In this document: piece by piece, positions 28,915 through 37,503 of the stretch
Position numbering within the stretch: position 1 is the stretch's first letter
How the letters are laid out: the number at the start of each line of letters is the position of its first letter
Assembly: GCA_963798505.1 (NCBI GenBank)
Contig: CAWCTX010000008.1
Location: forward strand, 62,001 to 126,000
Direction of reading: 5' to 3'
Length of the DNA stretch: 64,000 nucleotides
DNA from: CAVWSM01 sp963798505
GTDB taxonomy: Bacteria > Actinomycetota > Actinomycetes > Jiangellales > Jiangellaceae
The notes under the pieces: generated by a model
The model's input: only the letters and a program-made list of their open reading frames with translations
What the model was told of the DNA's origin: nothing
Databases searched by the model: none
Position numbers and translations under genes: made by a program

Positions 28915-29559
28915 TCAGCCGAGCCCGCCGCCCTCGGACACCTGGGAGGCGCTGCGGACGACCTGGTCGACCATGCCGTAGTTCATCGCCTCGGGGGCAG
29001 TGAACCAGCGGTCGCGGTCAGAGTCGCGGTCGATCTCCTCGACGGTGCGGCCGGTGTGCTGGGCGATGAGCTCAGCCATCTGCTGCTTGACGTAGATCAT
29101 CTGCTCGGCCTGGATCTTGATGTCCGACGCCGAGCCGCCGAGGCCGCCGGACGGCTGGTGCATCATGATCCGCGAGTGCGGCAAGGCGTAACGCTTGCCC
29201 TTGGTGCCGGCGCAAAGCAGGAACTGGCCCATCGACGCGGCGAGGCCCATGGCCACCGTTGCCACGTCGTTGGTGACGAACTGCATGGTGTCGTAGATCG
29301 CCATGCCGGCGGTCACCGAGCCGCCCGGGGAGTTGACGTAGAGGTAGATGTCCTTTTCGGGGTCCTCGGCGTTGAGCAGCAGCATCTGCGCGCAGATGGC
29401 GTTGGCGTTCTCATCGCGGACCTCGGCCCCGAGGAAGATGATCCGCTCGCGGAGCAGCCGGTTGTAGATGTGGTCGTCGAGGCCCATCGGACCGGCCGGC
29501 GCGGGCGCACGCAAATCGGGGCTCGGAACGACGAGGCGTGGCGTCTCGAGGGTGCTCAC
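28915..29559 (-). CDS. clpP1: ATP-dependent Clp protease proteolytic subunit ClpP1
   Basis: A 214-residue ClpP. IYNRLLRERIIFLG and INSPGG-type VNSPGGSVTAGMAIYDTM form the handle region. The catalytic triad is Ser in GLAASMGQFLLCAG, His in RIMMHQPSGG and Asp in EEIDRDSDRDRWF. The GTG at 29559 gives the usual extended N-terminus. A ClgR-like box lies about 90 nt upstream. The gene is intact and pairs with clpP2 just downstream. Confidence 0.95.
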   Translation of the reverse strand: MSTLETPRLVVPSPDLRAPAPAGPMGLDDHIYNRLLRERIIFLGAEVRDENANAICAQMLLLNAEDPEKDIYLYVNSPGGSVTAGMAIYDTMQFVTNDVATVAMGLAASMGQFLLCAGTKGKRYALPHSRIMMHQPSGGLGGSASDIKIQAEQMIYVKQQMAELIAQHTGRTVEEIDRDSDRDRWFTAPEAMNYGMVDQVVRSASQVSEGGGLG

Positions 29560-29647
29560 GGTTCACCTGCTCCAGGGGTGGTAGGGCTCTTGGATACCGA
29601 CCCTAACCACAACCCCGGACTCGACCATCCCCGGACCGGCTGGTGTT

Positions 29648-29658
29648 CGCTCAAGGCG
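29648..29658. promoter_or_regulatory. ClgR-like operator upstream of clpP1
   Basis: CGCTCAAGGCG fits the core CGCYNANRGCG of the ClgR site that controls clp genes in Corynebacterium and related actinobacteria. It lies 89-99 nt upstream of the clpP1 start and overlaps the stop codon of the clpP remnant. The outer bases fit the consensus only in part. Confidence 0.45.
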
Positions 29659-30163
29659 CAGGGTGCCCGCCCCCGACCCCGTTCCCGACATCCGCGGCGC
29701 TCACCACCACCTGGTCGATGAGGCCGTAGTTCTTGGCCTCGGCCGCGGTGAACCACCTGTCGCGGTCGGAGTCGCGCTCGAACTCCTCGATCGTCCGGCC
29801 GGAGTGGAGGGCAATCAGCTCGGCCGATCTGCCTCTTGATGTGGATCATCTGCTCGGCCTGGATCTTGATATCGGTCGCGGAGACGCGGCGAAACCCATG
29901 CCCACCGTGGCCACATCATTGGTCACGAACCGCATCGTGTCGTAGATCGCCATTCCCGCGTAGATCGAGCCGCCCAGGGAGTTGATGTAGAGGTAGATGT
30001 CCCTTTCCGGGTCCTCCGCGTTGAGCAGCAGCATCTGTCCGCAGATGGCGTTGGCGTTGTCGTCGCGGACCTCGGACCCGAGGAAGATGATCCGCTCGCG
30101 CAGCAGCCGGTTGGAAACGTCCCTTCCTTCTCGACGGTAGGCAGGGGCACGATCGCGGGACAC
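29651..30163 (-). pseudogene. Third clpP copy lacking the catalytic Ser and His (remnant)
   Basis: The 5' part (VSNRLLRERIIFLGSEVRDD to VTNDVATVGMGFAAS) and 3' part (TDIKIQAEQMIHIKRQ, then ELIALHSGRTIEEFERDSDRDRWF to GGGHPAP) are close copies of clpP1. About 36 codons are missing between them: the segment with the catalytic serine, the handle and the MMHQP histidine. The junction is also out of frame, and a further frame change lies near 29830. Only the aspartate of the triad remains. Unlike the one-base breaks elsewhere, this is a true internal deletion, so no active protease can be made. It probably arose by duplication of clpP1. Confidence 0.85.
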
Positions 30164-30170
30164 CCCCGTT

Positions 30171-30181
30171 CGCTGATGGCG
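30171..30181. promoter_or_regulatory. Second ClgR-like site, upstream of the clpP remnant
   Basis: CGCTGATGGCG again fits CGCYNANRGCG, inside GTTCGCTGATGGCGCAG, which shares flanks with the site at 29648. It lies between the clpP remnant and the divergent GCS2 gene and could act on either. Confidence 0.42.
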
Positions 30182-30211
30182 CAGCACTTGGACAGAGGCC
30201 ACACTTCATCC

Positions 30212-31693
30212 ATGGGCGAGGAAGTCGATCAGCATGCATTCTCCCGCGAGGACCGGCGCCAGTACCGGCTGAAGGTGCAACGCTGCCTTGACGCCTTCGC
30301 CCGGATGCTCGGGGAGGACCGCTTCGAGTTCGAGCGACCGATGGCCGGCGTGGAGATCGAGCTCAACCTCATCGACGAGCTCGCGGATCCGGCCATGCGC
30401 AACGCCGAGGTATTGGAGAAGATCGCCGACCCGACCTTCCAGACCGAGGTCGCGCAGTTCAACATCGAGATCAACATCAAGCCGCAACAGCTCGACGGCC
30501 GGCTCGTCGATGACCTCGAGCGGGACGTTCGAGCCATTCTCAACGAGGCGGACATCAAGGCACAGGAGGCCGGCGCCCGCATCGTGATGGTCGGGATCCT
30601 GCCGACGCTCGCACAGGACCACCTGGTCGCGGAGACGCTGAGCGCCAACCCCCGGTATGCGCTGCTCAACGAGCAGATCTTTGCCGCCCGCGGCGAGGAC
30701 CTCTACCTCGAGATCGTCGGCCCCGAGCGGCTCGCCACTCATGCCGACACGATCACCCCCGAAGCGGCGTGCACGAGCGTCCAGTTCCACCTCCAGGTGA
30801 GCCCCGACGAGTTCCCGCTGTACTGGAACGCCGCCCAGTCGATCGCCGGCGTCCAGATGGCGCTTGGCGCCAACTCGCCGTTCTTCCTCGGCAAGGAGCT
30901 CTGGCGGGAGACCCGCATCCCGCTGTTCGAGCAGGCGACCGACACCCGCTCCGAGGAGCTGAAGGCGCAAGGCGTACGGCCTCGGGTGTGGTTCGGACAA
31001 CGCTGGATCACCTCGGTGTTCGACCTCTTCGAAGAGAACTCCCAGTTCTTCCCGGCGCTGTTGCCCATCGTCGACGACGAGGATCCGGCGGAAACGCTCG
31101 CCCGTGGCGAGACCCCGGCGCTGGCCGAGCTGCGGCTGCACAACGGCACGATCTGGCGCTGGAACCGCCCCGTGTACGACGTCGTCAACGGCACGCCGCA
31201 CCTGCGCGTGGAAAACCGCACGCTGCCCGCGGGACCCACCGTGGTCGACATTTTGGCCAACGGCGCCTTCTACTATGGCGTTGCCCGGATGCTTGCCCTG
31301 GCCGACCGGCCGATCTGGACGCAGATGTCGTTCCAGGCCGCCGAGGAGAACTTCCACGCCGGCGCACGCGACGGCATCAACGCCCGCCAATACTGGCCGG
31401 GCCTCGGTGACGTCACCGCCGTCGAGCTGGTGCTGCGCCGACTCCTCCCGATGGCCCGCGAAGGGCTGCGACAGTGGGGAGTGGACCACGACATCAGCGA
31501 GCGGCTGCTCAACGTCATCGAGGGGCGCTGCCTCACCGGCCAGAACGGCGCCGAGTGGCAGGCCGCGACGTTCCACCACCTGCACGACGTCGAGGGGATG
31601 GACCGTCCGGAGGCCTTCCGCGAGCTCGTGCGGCGTTACATGGGGCACATGCACAGCAACGAACCCGTGCACACGTGGCCGCGCCCCGCCTGA
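30212..31693 (+). CDS. GCS2-family carboxylate-amine ligase (glutamate-cysteine ligase-like)
   Basis: A 493-residue ligase of the glutamine-synthetase-like fold that activates a carboxylate with ATP and joins it to an amine. The N-terminal metal/ATP block is MAGVEIELNLIDELADP, followed by EVAQFNIEINIKPQQL, TSVQFHLQVSPDEFPLYWNA, LGANSPFFLGKELW and HLRVENRTLPAGPT. The family makes gamma-glutamylcysteine or related amides, but this long subgroup is typical of gene clusters, so the substrate is open. The ATG at 30212 is chosen for its fit to the family start. It is the first gene of the ligase island and the only one next to clpP. Confidence 0.86.
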   Translation: MGEEVDQHAFSREDRRQYRLKVQRCLDAFARMLGEDRFEFERPMAGVEIELNLIDELADPAMRNAEVLEKIADPTFQTEVAQFNIEINIKPQQLDGRLVDDLERDVRAILNEADIKAQEAGARIVMVGILPTLAQDHLVAETLSANPRYALLNEQIFAARGEDLYLEIVGPERLATHADTITPEAACTSVQFHLQVSPDEFPLYWNAAQSIAGVQMALGANSPFFLGKELWRETRIPLFEQATDTRSEELKAQGVRPRVWFGQRWITSVFDLFEENSQFFPALLPIVDDEDPAETLARGETPALAELRLHNGTIWRWNRPVYDVVNGTPHLRVENRTLPAGPTVVDILANGAFYYGVARMLALADRPIWTQMSFQAAEENFHAGARDGINARQYWPGLGDVTAVELVLRRLLPMAREGLRQWGVDHDISERLLNVIEGRCLTGQNGAEWQAATFHHLHDVEGMDRPEAFRELVRRYMGHMHSNEPVHTWPRPA

Positions 31694-31712
31694 GCTCGGC
31701 AAGCGCCGCTGC

Positions 31713-32864
31713 TTACTCGTAGACCAGCTTCTGCGGCCCCGGATAGACCCACGAGAGCGCGTCGCGCAGGCGGTCGCGCCAGTTCTCCCAGCTGTGCCCG
31801 TCACGCGCCTCGACGTAACGCACCTGCATACCGGTCGACTCGAATGTCGTCACCATCGACCGGTTGGGCACGATGAGAGGCTCGTAGATCCCGCAGCTCA
31901 GGAACATCCGGTCGGTGACCTTGCGCGGCCGCTCCCGATAGCGGTTGACGAACTTCACGACCGGGTCGAACACCGGTCCCCCGCCATGGTCGGTGCCGAT
32001 GTCGGTGAAGACGAACGAGCCGGACATGAACACGAGCGAGCCGTACGTCTTCGGGGAGCGGAACGCCGTCGAGAGCGAGGCAACCGCCCCGAAGCTCGAC
32101 CCCAGCAGGCACCGGCCGGAGGGCTGGCCGACCAGCGGCAGCTCGCCCTCGAGCTGGGGGACGAGCTCCTGCGTCAGGTAGCGCGCGTGGGCCGGAGAGT
32201 TCGCGTACTCCGTGAGCCGCTCGCCCGGATGCACGAACGCGACCACGACCTCGGCGACGTCGAGCCGGTGGATCAGGTTGTCCAGCACGGTCTTCGCCGC
32301 GGCGTACCGCAGGAAGTCGCCGCCGTCGTGCACGACGAGCAGGGGGTAGCGCGTCGTACGGCGGAAACGCGCCGGCCGGTAGAGCGTCACGTGGGCGTCG
32401 CGACCGAGCGCCCGGCTCGGGATCACGAGATCGGACAGCTCGCCCGGCCGCGCGTCGGGGTCGTGCTCGGTCCAGTCGGGCGTCACGTAGCCATGGGCGA
32501 AGCAGACCGATGAGCTGCCGACCGGGCTGTGTGACACATGCGGGTTGAGCGGGTCGTTGAAGCGCTCATGATGCTCGCCGCGCCGGATCTCGATCTGGTA
32601 GTCGACGCGAGAGCCCTCAGGCAGGTCGAGCACGACGTACCACAGGTCGCTGCCGTACAGCCGTCGCATCGGCATCCGGTCGGGCAGGCCAAGGACCCGT
32701 TGGACGAGCCACACCTCGTCGACCTCACCGCGGAACAGGAACGTGCAGCGACGGCCCTCGACGATCGGCACGGGCTGCTGGGCGAGGAACTGGTCGACGG
32801 CGGCGGCGTCGAGCGGCGCGTGGTCCTTGAGCCGGTTGATGGCCAGGCGTCTGGACCGCGTCAT
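31713..32864 (-). CDS. Esterase of the enterochelin-esterase-like (Fes/IroE) type
   Basis: A 383-residue protein with an N-terminal immunoglobulin-like E-set region (CTFLFRGEVDEVWLVQRVLG to YQIEIRRGEHHERF) and an alpha/beta hydrolase domain. The nucleophile is in LLGSSFGAVAS and the histidine in DGHSWENWRD, with YPLLVVHDGGDFL as the second strand. Fes-type enzymes cut ester bonds in oligomeric serine or carboxylate products; here the substrate is unknown. The start overlaps the S51-like gene's stop (ATGA), and that gene in turn overlaps ATP-grasp gene 1, so the three are translationally coupled. Confidence 0.87.
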   Translation of the reverse strand: MTRSRRLAINRLKDHAPLDAAAVDQFLAQQPVPIVEGRRCTFLFRGEVDEVWLVQRVLGLPDRMPMRRLYGSDLWYVVLDLPEGSRVDYQIEIRRGEHHERFNDPLNPHVSHSPVGSSSVCFAHGYVTPDWTEHDPDARPGELSDLVIPSRALGRDAHVTLYRPARFRRTTRYPLLVVHDGGDFLRYAAAKTVLDNLIHRLDVAEVVVAFVHPGERLTEYANSPAHARYLTQELVPQLEGELPLVGQPSGRCLLGSSFGAVASLSTAFRSPKTYGSLVFMSGSFVFTDIGTDHGGGPVFDPVVKFVNRYRERPRKVTDRMFLSCGIYEPLIVPNRSMVTTFESTGMQVRYVEARDGHSWENWRDRLRDALSWVYPGPQKLVYE

Positions 32865-33799
32865 GCGGCCGCCTCCAACGCCACGATGTGCCCGTCGTCG
32901 CCGAGCACCCGCGTGCCTGGCGGCAGCGAGCCGTCAGCCTCGAGGTCGATGCGGACGCCCTCCTCGAGGACAACGCAGCGGGCCGGCGCCATCCGGCGTG
33001 CCAGCACGCCCATGCTGGCGACGTCGTCCAGCCGCAGCCGCAGCCGCGTATGCGGAAGCGCTACGGCCGCGGGGATGACCCCGAGGCCATGGTCGGCGAG
33101 CTCCGGATACGACGGCTGGCGCACGGCGCGGTCGTGGAAGAGCAGCACCCGCTCGGTAAACGCCATGGCACCGGCGGACCATGCGACCACGCTGGGCGGG
33201 ATGTGCGCCGCCACGTCGAACAGCCGCAGCACATGCAGCAGCACGCCGACGTGCCCACCGCCCACTGCCAGCCCACCGCACTGCTGCAGGATGCGCTGCA
33301 CGGCTTCGCGGTGCGCGGCGACCACCGGCCGCTCCTCGAGGCGCCAGGCCGCGTCGAAGGCCTCATGCGCCTGGGCGACGCGCGTCAGGTGCTGCGCGTC
33401 CACCAGCCTGAGCGCCGTCTCGGCGTCGGCCAGAGCGGCCGCCTGGACGCGCGGCCGTACGCCCGTGACCTCCGCGACCGCGAGCACCGCGGGGACGGCG
33501 GCCTCGAGCTGCACGAGATAGAGGCGCTGGAGCTCGTCGAGCACGGCGCGGTGCTCGGCCTCCGCGGCGCGGAGCTCCGCATCGCTCTCGAGCGCATCGA
33601 TCCAGCGCCCGTGCAGGTCGAGGTTGGCGCTGCGTCCCTCCAGCAGCGAGTCGAGCTCAGCGTCGTCGCGCTCGCGCTCCTGCCAGCCCGCCGTCACCGT
33701 GGCGATCGGACCGTCGATCTCGAGGCTGCGGACGACCCGGTCGAGGGTCGGTCGGCGCTGCGGGCCGAGCAGGGTGACCCGTGGGACGGCTGTGCTCAC
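32861..33799 (-). CDS. Peptidase S51 / type-1 glutamine-amidotransferase-like protein
   Basis: A 312-residue protein I place near the PepE/cyanophycinase (S51) group. The segment LAVGGGHVGVLLHVLRLF is the glycine-rich turn, SVVAWSAGAMAFTERVLLFHD holds the nucleophile serine in a WSAGAM elbow, and a histidine follows. The N-terminus (VTLLGPQRRPTLDRVVRSL) looks like the first strand of the fold. S51 enzymes cleave next to Asp or hydrolyse cyanophycin. The GTG at 33799 overlaps the ATP-grasp stop. The family call is by motif only; the middle region is poorly conserved, with many charged helices. Confidence 0.65.
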   Translation of the reverse strand: MSTAVPRVTLLGPQRRPTLDRVVRSLEIDGPIATVTAGWQERERDDAELDSLLEGRSANLDLHGRWIDALESDAELRAAEAEHRAVLDELQRLYLVQLEAAVPAVLAVAEVTGVRPRVQAAALADAETALRLVDAQHLTRVAQAHEAFDAAWRLEERPVVAAHREAVQRILQQCGGLAVGGGHVGVLLHVLRLFDVAAHIPPSVVAWSAGAMAFTERVLLFHDRAVRQPSYPELADHGLGVIPAAVALPHTRLRLRLDDVASMGVLARRMAPARCVVLEEGVRIDLEADGSLPPGTRVLGDDGHIVALEAAA

Positions 33800-35019
33800 G
33801 CGGCATGCACGGAGAGGGTGCGGCCGACGTCGTCCAGCATCCCGCGCAGCACGTCGTAGTCGGGGTGGCGCAGCCGGACGTACGCGTTGGCCATGTAGCC
33901 GGCCTCGACCGGCTGGGTCGGGGTACCCGGCGACGGCAGGTGCGTGTCGATCACCCACTCGCCGATCCGCGACTGGACCTCCTCGAGACCGGAGTAGCCG
34001 GTGATCTGCCCGTCGCGCTCGGGGCGCAGCGCGACGATGCCGCTGGCCATCCGCCGCGACGGCGCTGCCGCGACGTGGTCGTGCACGATGGCGTTGGCCC
34101 ACTCCCGGTGCACATCGATGTCGTTGCCCGCGGAGTAGAGCTCCCAGGCCCCGACGCCCGGCGGCCGGGCACCGATCTCGGAGAAGCGCAAGCCCTTGGG
34201 GCCGAAGAACCACTCCATGTGCGTGGCACTCGTGCCGATGCCCAGCGCCTCGATGACCCGCGCCCCCATCTCGCGCAGCTCGGCGTAGTCGGCGACGGAT
34301 GTCGACCCGGTTGGTGGAGACGAACTGCGGCGAGATCCACCGGGTACGCATCGCCTCGAGAACGTTGGGGAAGTAGTGCGACACGAAGTCGAGCGCCACG
34401 TGCCCGTTGATGGCGACCGTGTCGTAGAAGCCTTCGTGACCCTCGACGAACTCCTCGACCGCGATGGACTCCGCGCCTTGGGCGCCGAACGAGCCGAGTG
34501 CCGCGTCGAGCTGGGCGCGGTCGTCGACCCGGGTCGTGTCAAGGGCGCCGGCGCCCGTACGTGGCTTGAGGATGAGCGGATAGCCGACCGCCTCGGCGAA
34601 CGCGTGGACCTCGTCGGCGTTGCGCGCGGCGGCTGACGCGGCCGTGGGGACGCCCGCGGCGCGCAGCGCCTCCTTCATCGACGGCTTGTCCCGGCAGAGC
34701 CAGGCGGTGCGGACCGAGGTGCCCGGGATCGTGCAGCGCTCGCGCACCTGCGCCGCGGCCATCGTGTGCGCCTCGATGGTCGCCTCGAGTCGATCGACCC
34801 ACACCTTGCTCTGCAGCCAGCGGACCACATCGGTCATCGCGCTGACGTCGACCACGGTCGGCACCTGGTGATAGTGCGACAGCCAGCCCCGGAGCTCGTC
34901 GTCGAGCGACTCCTGGGGCCGCTCGCCGACCCCGATCACCGTCGCACCGACCTCGGCCAGCGCCCGGACGAAGTGTCGCTGGTTGGCGGGAACGCCGGCT
35001 CGACGAAGATGATGTTCAC
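33796..35019 (-). CDS. ATP-grasp ligase 1 of the island, two frameshifts
   Basis: About 407 aa. The N-terminal preATP-grasp domain (VNIIFVEPAFP, then NQRHFVRALAEVGATVIGVG) precedes the nucleotide-binding lid CRDKPSMKEALRAAGVPTAA, VGYPLILKPRTGAGALDTTR (ATP lysine) and IAVEEFVEGHEGFYDT. After a frame change near 34305 come SATHMEWFFGPKGLRFSEIGARPPG (metal-binding acidic residue) and VRLRHPDYDVLRGML. Another frame change near 34997 is in the N-terminus. The enzyme should form an amide or peptide bond through an acyl-phosphate. It is divergent from ATP-grasp 2 across 42 nt and leads the three-gene unit with the S51-like protein and esterase. Confidence 0.82.
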
Positions 35020-35061
35020 GCGCGAATGCTACCGACGGCGGCCCCGAGTAGCGTCCGGGCC

Positions 35062-36291
35062 ATGGTCGTCGCTGCATTCGTCGCTCCGTACCTGCTCGAG
35101 GCCACCGCGCGGTTCGTCGACACGGCCGCCCAGCTCCCCGGCGTGCGGCTCGCCGTGATCACGGGCGACCCCAAGGACAAGCTCACTCCGTCCCTGCGCC
35201 AGCACCTGCACGGCCACTGGCGCATCGACGACCCGCTCGACCCCCGCCAGATCGCGGAGGCGGTGCAGGGCCTGTCCGCGCAGCTGGGCCGGGTCGAACG
35301 CCTGGTCGGTGCCCTCGAGCAGCTGCAGGTGCCCCTCGCCCAGGTCCGCGAGGGCCTGGGAATCGAGGGCATGGACGTCGCCACCGCCCTCAACGTGCGC
35401 GACAAGGCGCGCATGAAGACGGTGCTGCGCGAGGCGGGCGTCCCGTGCGCTCGCCACCAGCTGGTGACGAGCCCGCAGGAGGCGATCGCGTTCGCCGAGT
35501 CCGTCGGCTTCCCGCTCGTCGCCAAGCCGCCTGCCGGGGCGGGCGCCCAGGCGACCTACCGGCTCGACGAGCCGGCGGCCCTGCACGGATGGCTCTCGGC
35601 CGTGACCCCGAGCCGCGAGGCGCCGAGCCTGCTGGAGGAGTTCCTCGTCGGTCAGGAGCACACGTTCGACAGCATCACCATGGGCGGCGAGACCGTGTGG
35701 TCATCGATCGCCGACTACCTGCCCGCCGCCCCTGGAGGTGCTGCGCAACCCCTGGATGCAGTGGGTGGTCGTGCTGCCGCGCGAGCTGCGGCCCGGTTTA
35801 CGACGGGATCAGGGAGGTCGGCCCGGCAGCCCTCCGCGCCCTCGGCGTGCGGGACGCGATGACCCACATGGAGTGGTTCCGCCGCCCCGACGGCTCGGTC
35901 GCGGTCTCCGAGGTCGCCGCCCGACCGCCGGGCGCGCAGCTGACGTCGATGCATGGGTACGCGCACGACATCGACATGTACCGCGCCTGGGCCGAGCTGG
36001 TGATTCTCGGCAGGTTCGACCCGCCCCAACGGCAGTTCGCCACCGGGACCGCCTACCTGCGCGGGCAGGGCCGCGGCCGCGTCCGCGCCGTCCACGGCGT
36101 CGAGGAGATGCAGCGCCAGATCGGGCACCTGGTCGTCGAGGCCCGCCTGCCGCAAGCCGGGGCAGCCGTCGTCGTCGGGCTACGAGGGCGAGGGCTACGT
36201 CATCGTCCGCGACCCCGACACGGAGGTCGTCGTCGACGCCTTGCGGCGCATCGTCTCCACCATTCGGGTCGAGCTCGTGGAGGCGCAGTGA
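35062..36291 (+). CDS. ATP-grasp ligase 2 of the island, with frameshifts
   Basis: Starts MVVAAFVAPYLLEATARFVD; the first domain differs from ligases 1 and 3. VRDKARMKTVLREAGVPCAR, VGFPLVAKPPAGAGAQATYR and SLLEEFLVGQEHTFDS are the ATP-binding blocks. After frame changes near 35735 and 35800 the metal-site block AMTHMEWFRRPDGSVAVSEV plus AARPPG follows, then YEGEGYVIVRDPDTEVVVDAL after another near 36165. About 409 aa. Its stop overlaps the start of ligase 3 (GTGA), so both are made together. Confidence 0.8.
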
Positions 36292-37503
36292 ACGTCGTCA
36301 TGCTCTCCCCCGGATTCCCGGTCGAGATGGCCTACTTCACCCGCGCCCTCGCGGCCGTCGGCGCCAGGGTGATCGGCGTCGGCGACCAGCCGCCGTCCGC
36401 GCTGCCGCACGCGGCGCGCGAGGGACTCACGCACTACGAGCACGTGGACCTCTCCGACGAGGGCTCGGGTGCTCGCCGCGCTGCACGGCCTCGCGCGGAA
36501 CGCCCGCATCGACCAGGTCGAGTGCCTGTGGGAGCCCTACATGATCCTGGCGGCCCGCATCCGCGAGTCGTTCGGCCTGCCGGGCATGACCGTCGACGAG
36601 ACGGTGCCGTTCCGGGACAAGGAGCGGATGAAGCAGGTCATCGACGCGGCCGGCATCCGTACGCCATGGCACACCTCGGCGGTGTCGGCCGGTCAGGTGT
36701 GGGAGGCGGCCGAGCGCGTCGGCTACCCGCTGATCGTCAAGCCGATCGCCGGCGCGGGCTCAGCCAGCACCTTCCGTGTCGAGTCCGAGGGGCAGCTCAA
36801 TGAGGTGCTGCCGCTGTTGCGGCACGTGCCAGTCGTGAGCGTCGAGGAGTTCGTCGACGGCGAGGAGTTCACGTACGACACCATCTGCGCCGGCGGCCAG
36901 GTGCTGTTCGAGCACGTCATGTGGTACCGGCCGCGTCCGCTGCAGATGGCTCAGAACGAGTGGGTGAGCCCGGTCTCGATCTCGTTGCGCGACGTGTCCG
37001 TGCCGCAGCTGCAAGGCGGCCGGCAGATGGGTGGCGACGTGCTGCGGGCGCTTCGCTTCCAGACCGGCTTCACGCACATGGAGTGGTACCGCAAGGCCGA
37101 CGGCGAGGTGGTGTTCGGTGAGATCGGCGCCCGCCCGCCGGGGGCGCGCACGGTCGACCTGATGAACTTCGCGACCGACGGCGACTGCTATGTCGGCTGG
37201 GCCGAAGCCGTCGTGCACGGTCGGCTTTCGCGCCCGCTCGAGCGCCGCTACAACGCCGGGGCCATCTTCAAGCGTGCCAAGGGCTTGGGGCGGATCACAC
37301 ACATCGAGGGGCTCGGTCCGCTGCTCGAGAGCTACGGCGAGCACGTGGCCATGCTCGACCTGCTGCCGATCGGGGCCCCCCGACGGGACTGGCGTGCCAC
37401 GGTCATCGCCGACGGCATGATCGTCGTCCGCCACCCCGAGCTTCAGCAGGTCATCGAGATGACCGAGCGGTTCGCCTCCGACCTCAACCTCTATGCCGGC
37501 TGA
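36288..37503 (+). CDS. ATP-grasp ligase 3 of the island, one frameshift
   Basis: Begins VNVVMLSPGFPVEMAYFTRA with LAAVGARVIGVGDQPP, closely like ligase 1. After a frame change near 36465 it has FRDKERMKQVIDAAGIRTPW, VGYPLIVKPIAGAGSASTFR, VVSVEEFVDGEEFTYDT and FTHMEWYRKADGEVVFGEIG followed by ARPPGAR. About 405 aa. Shared blocks with ligases 1 and 2 show all three are paralogues. A downstream M20 peptidase start overlaps its 3' end by 11 nt. Confidence 0.85.
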
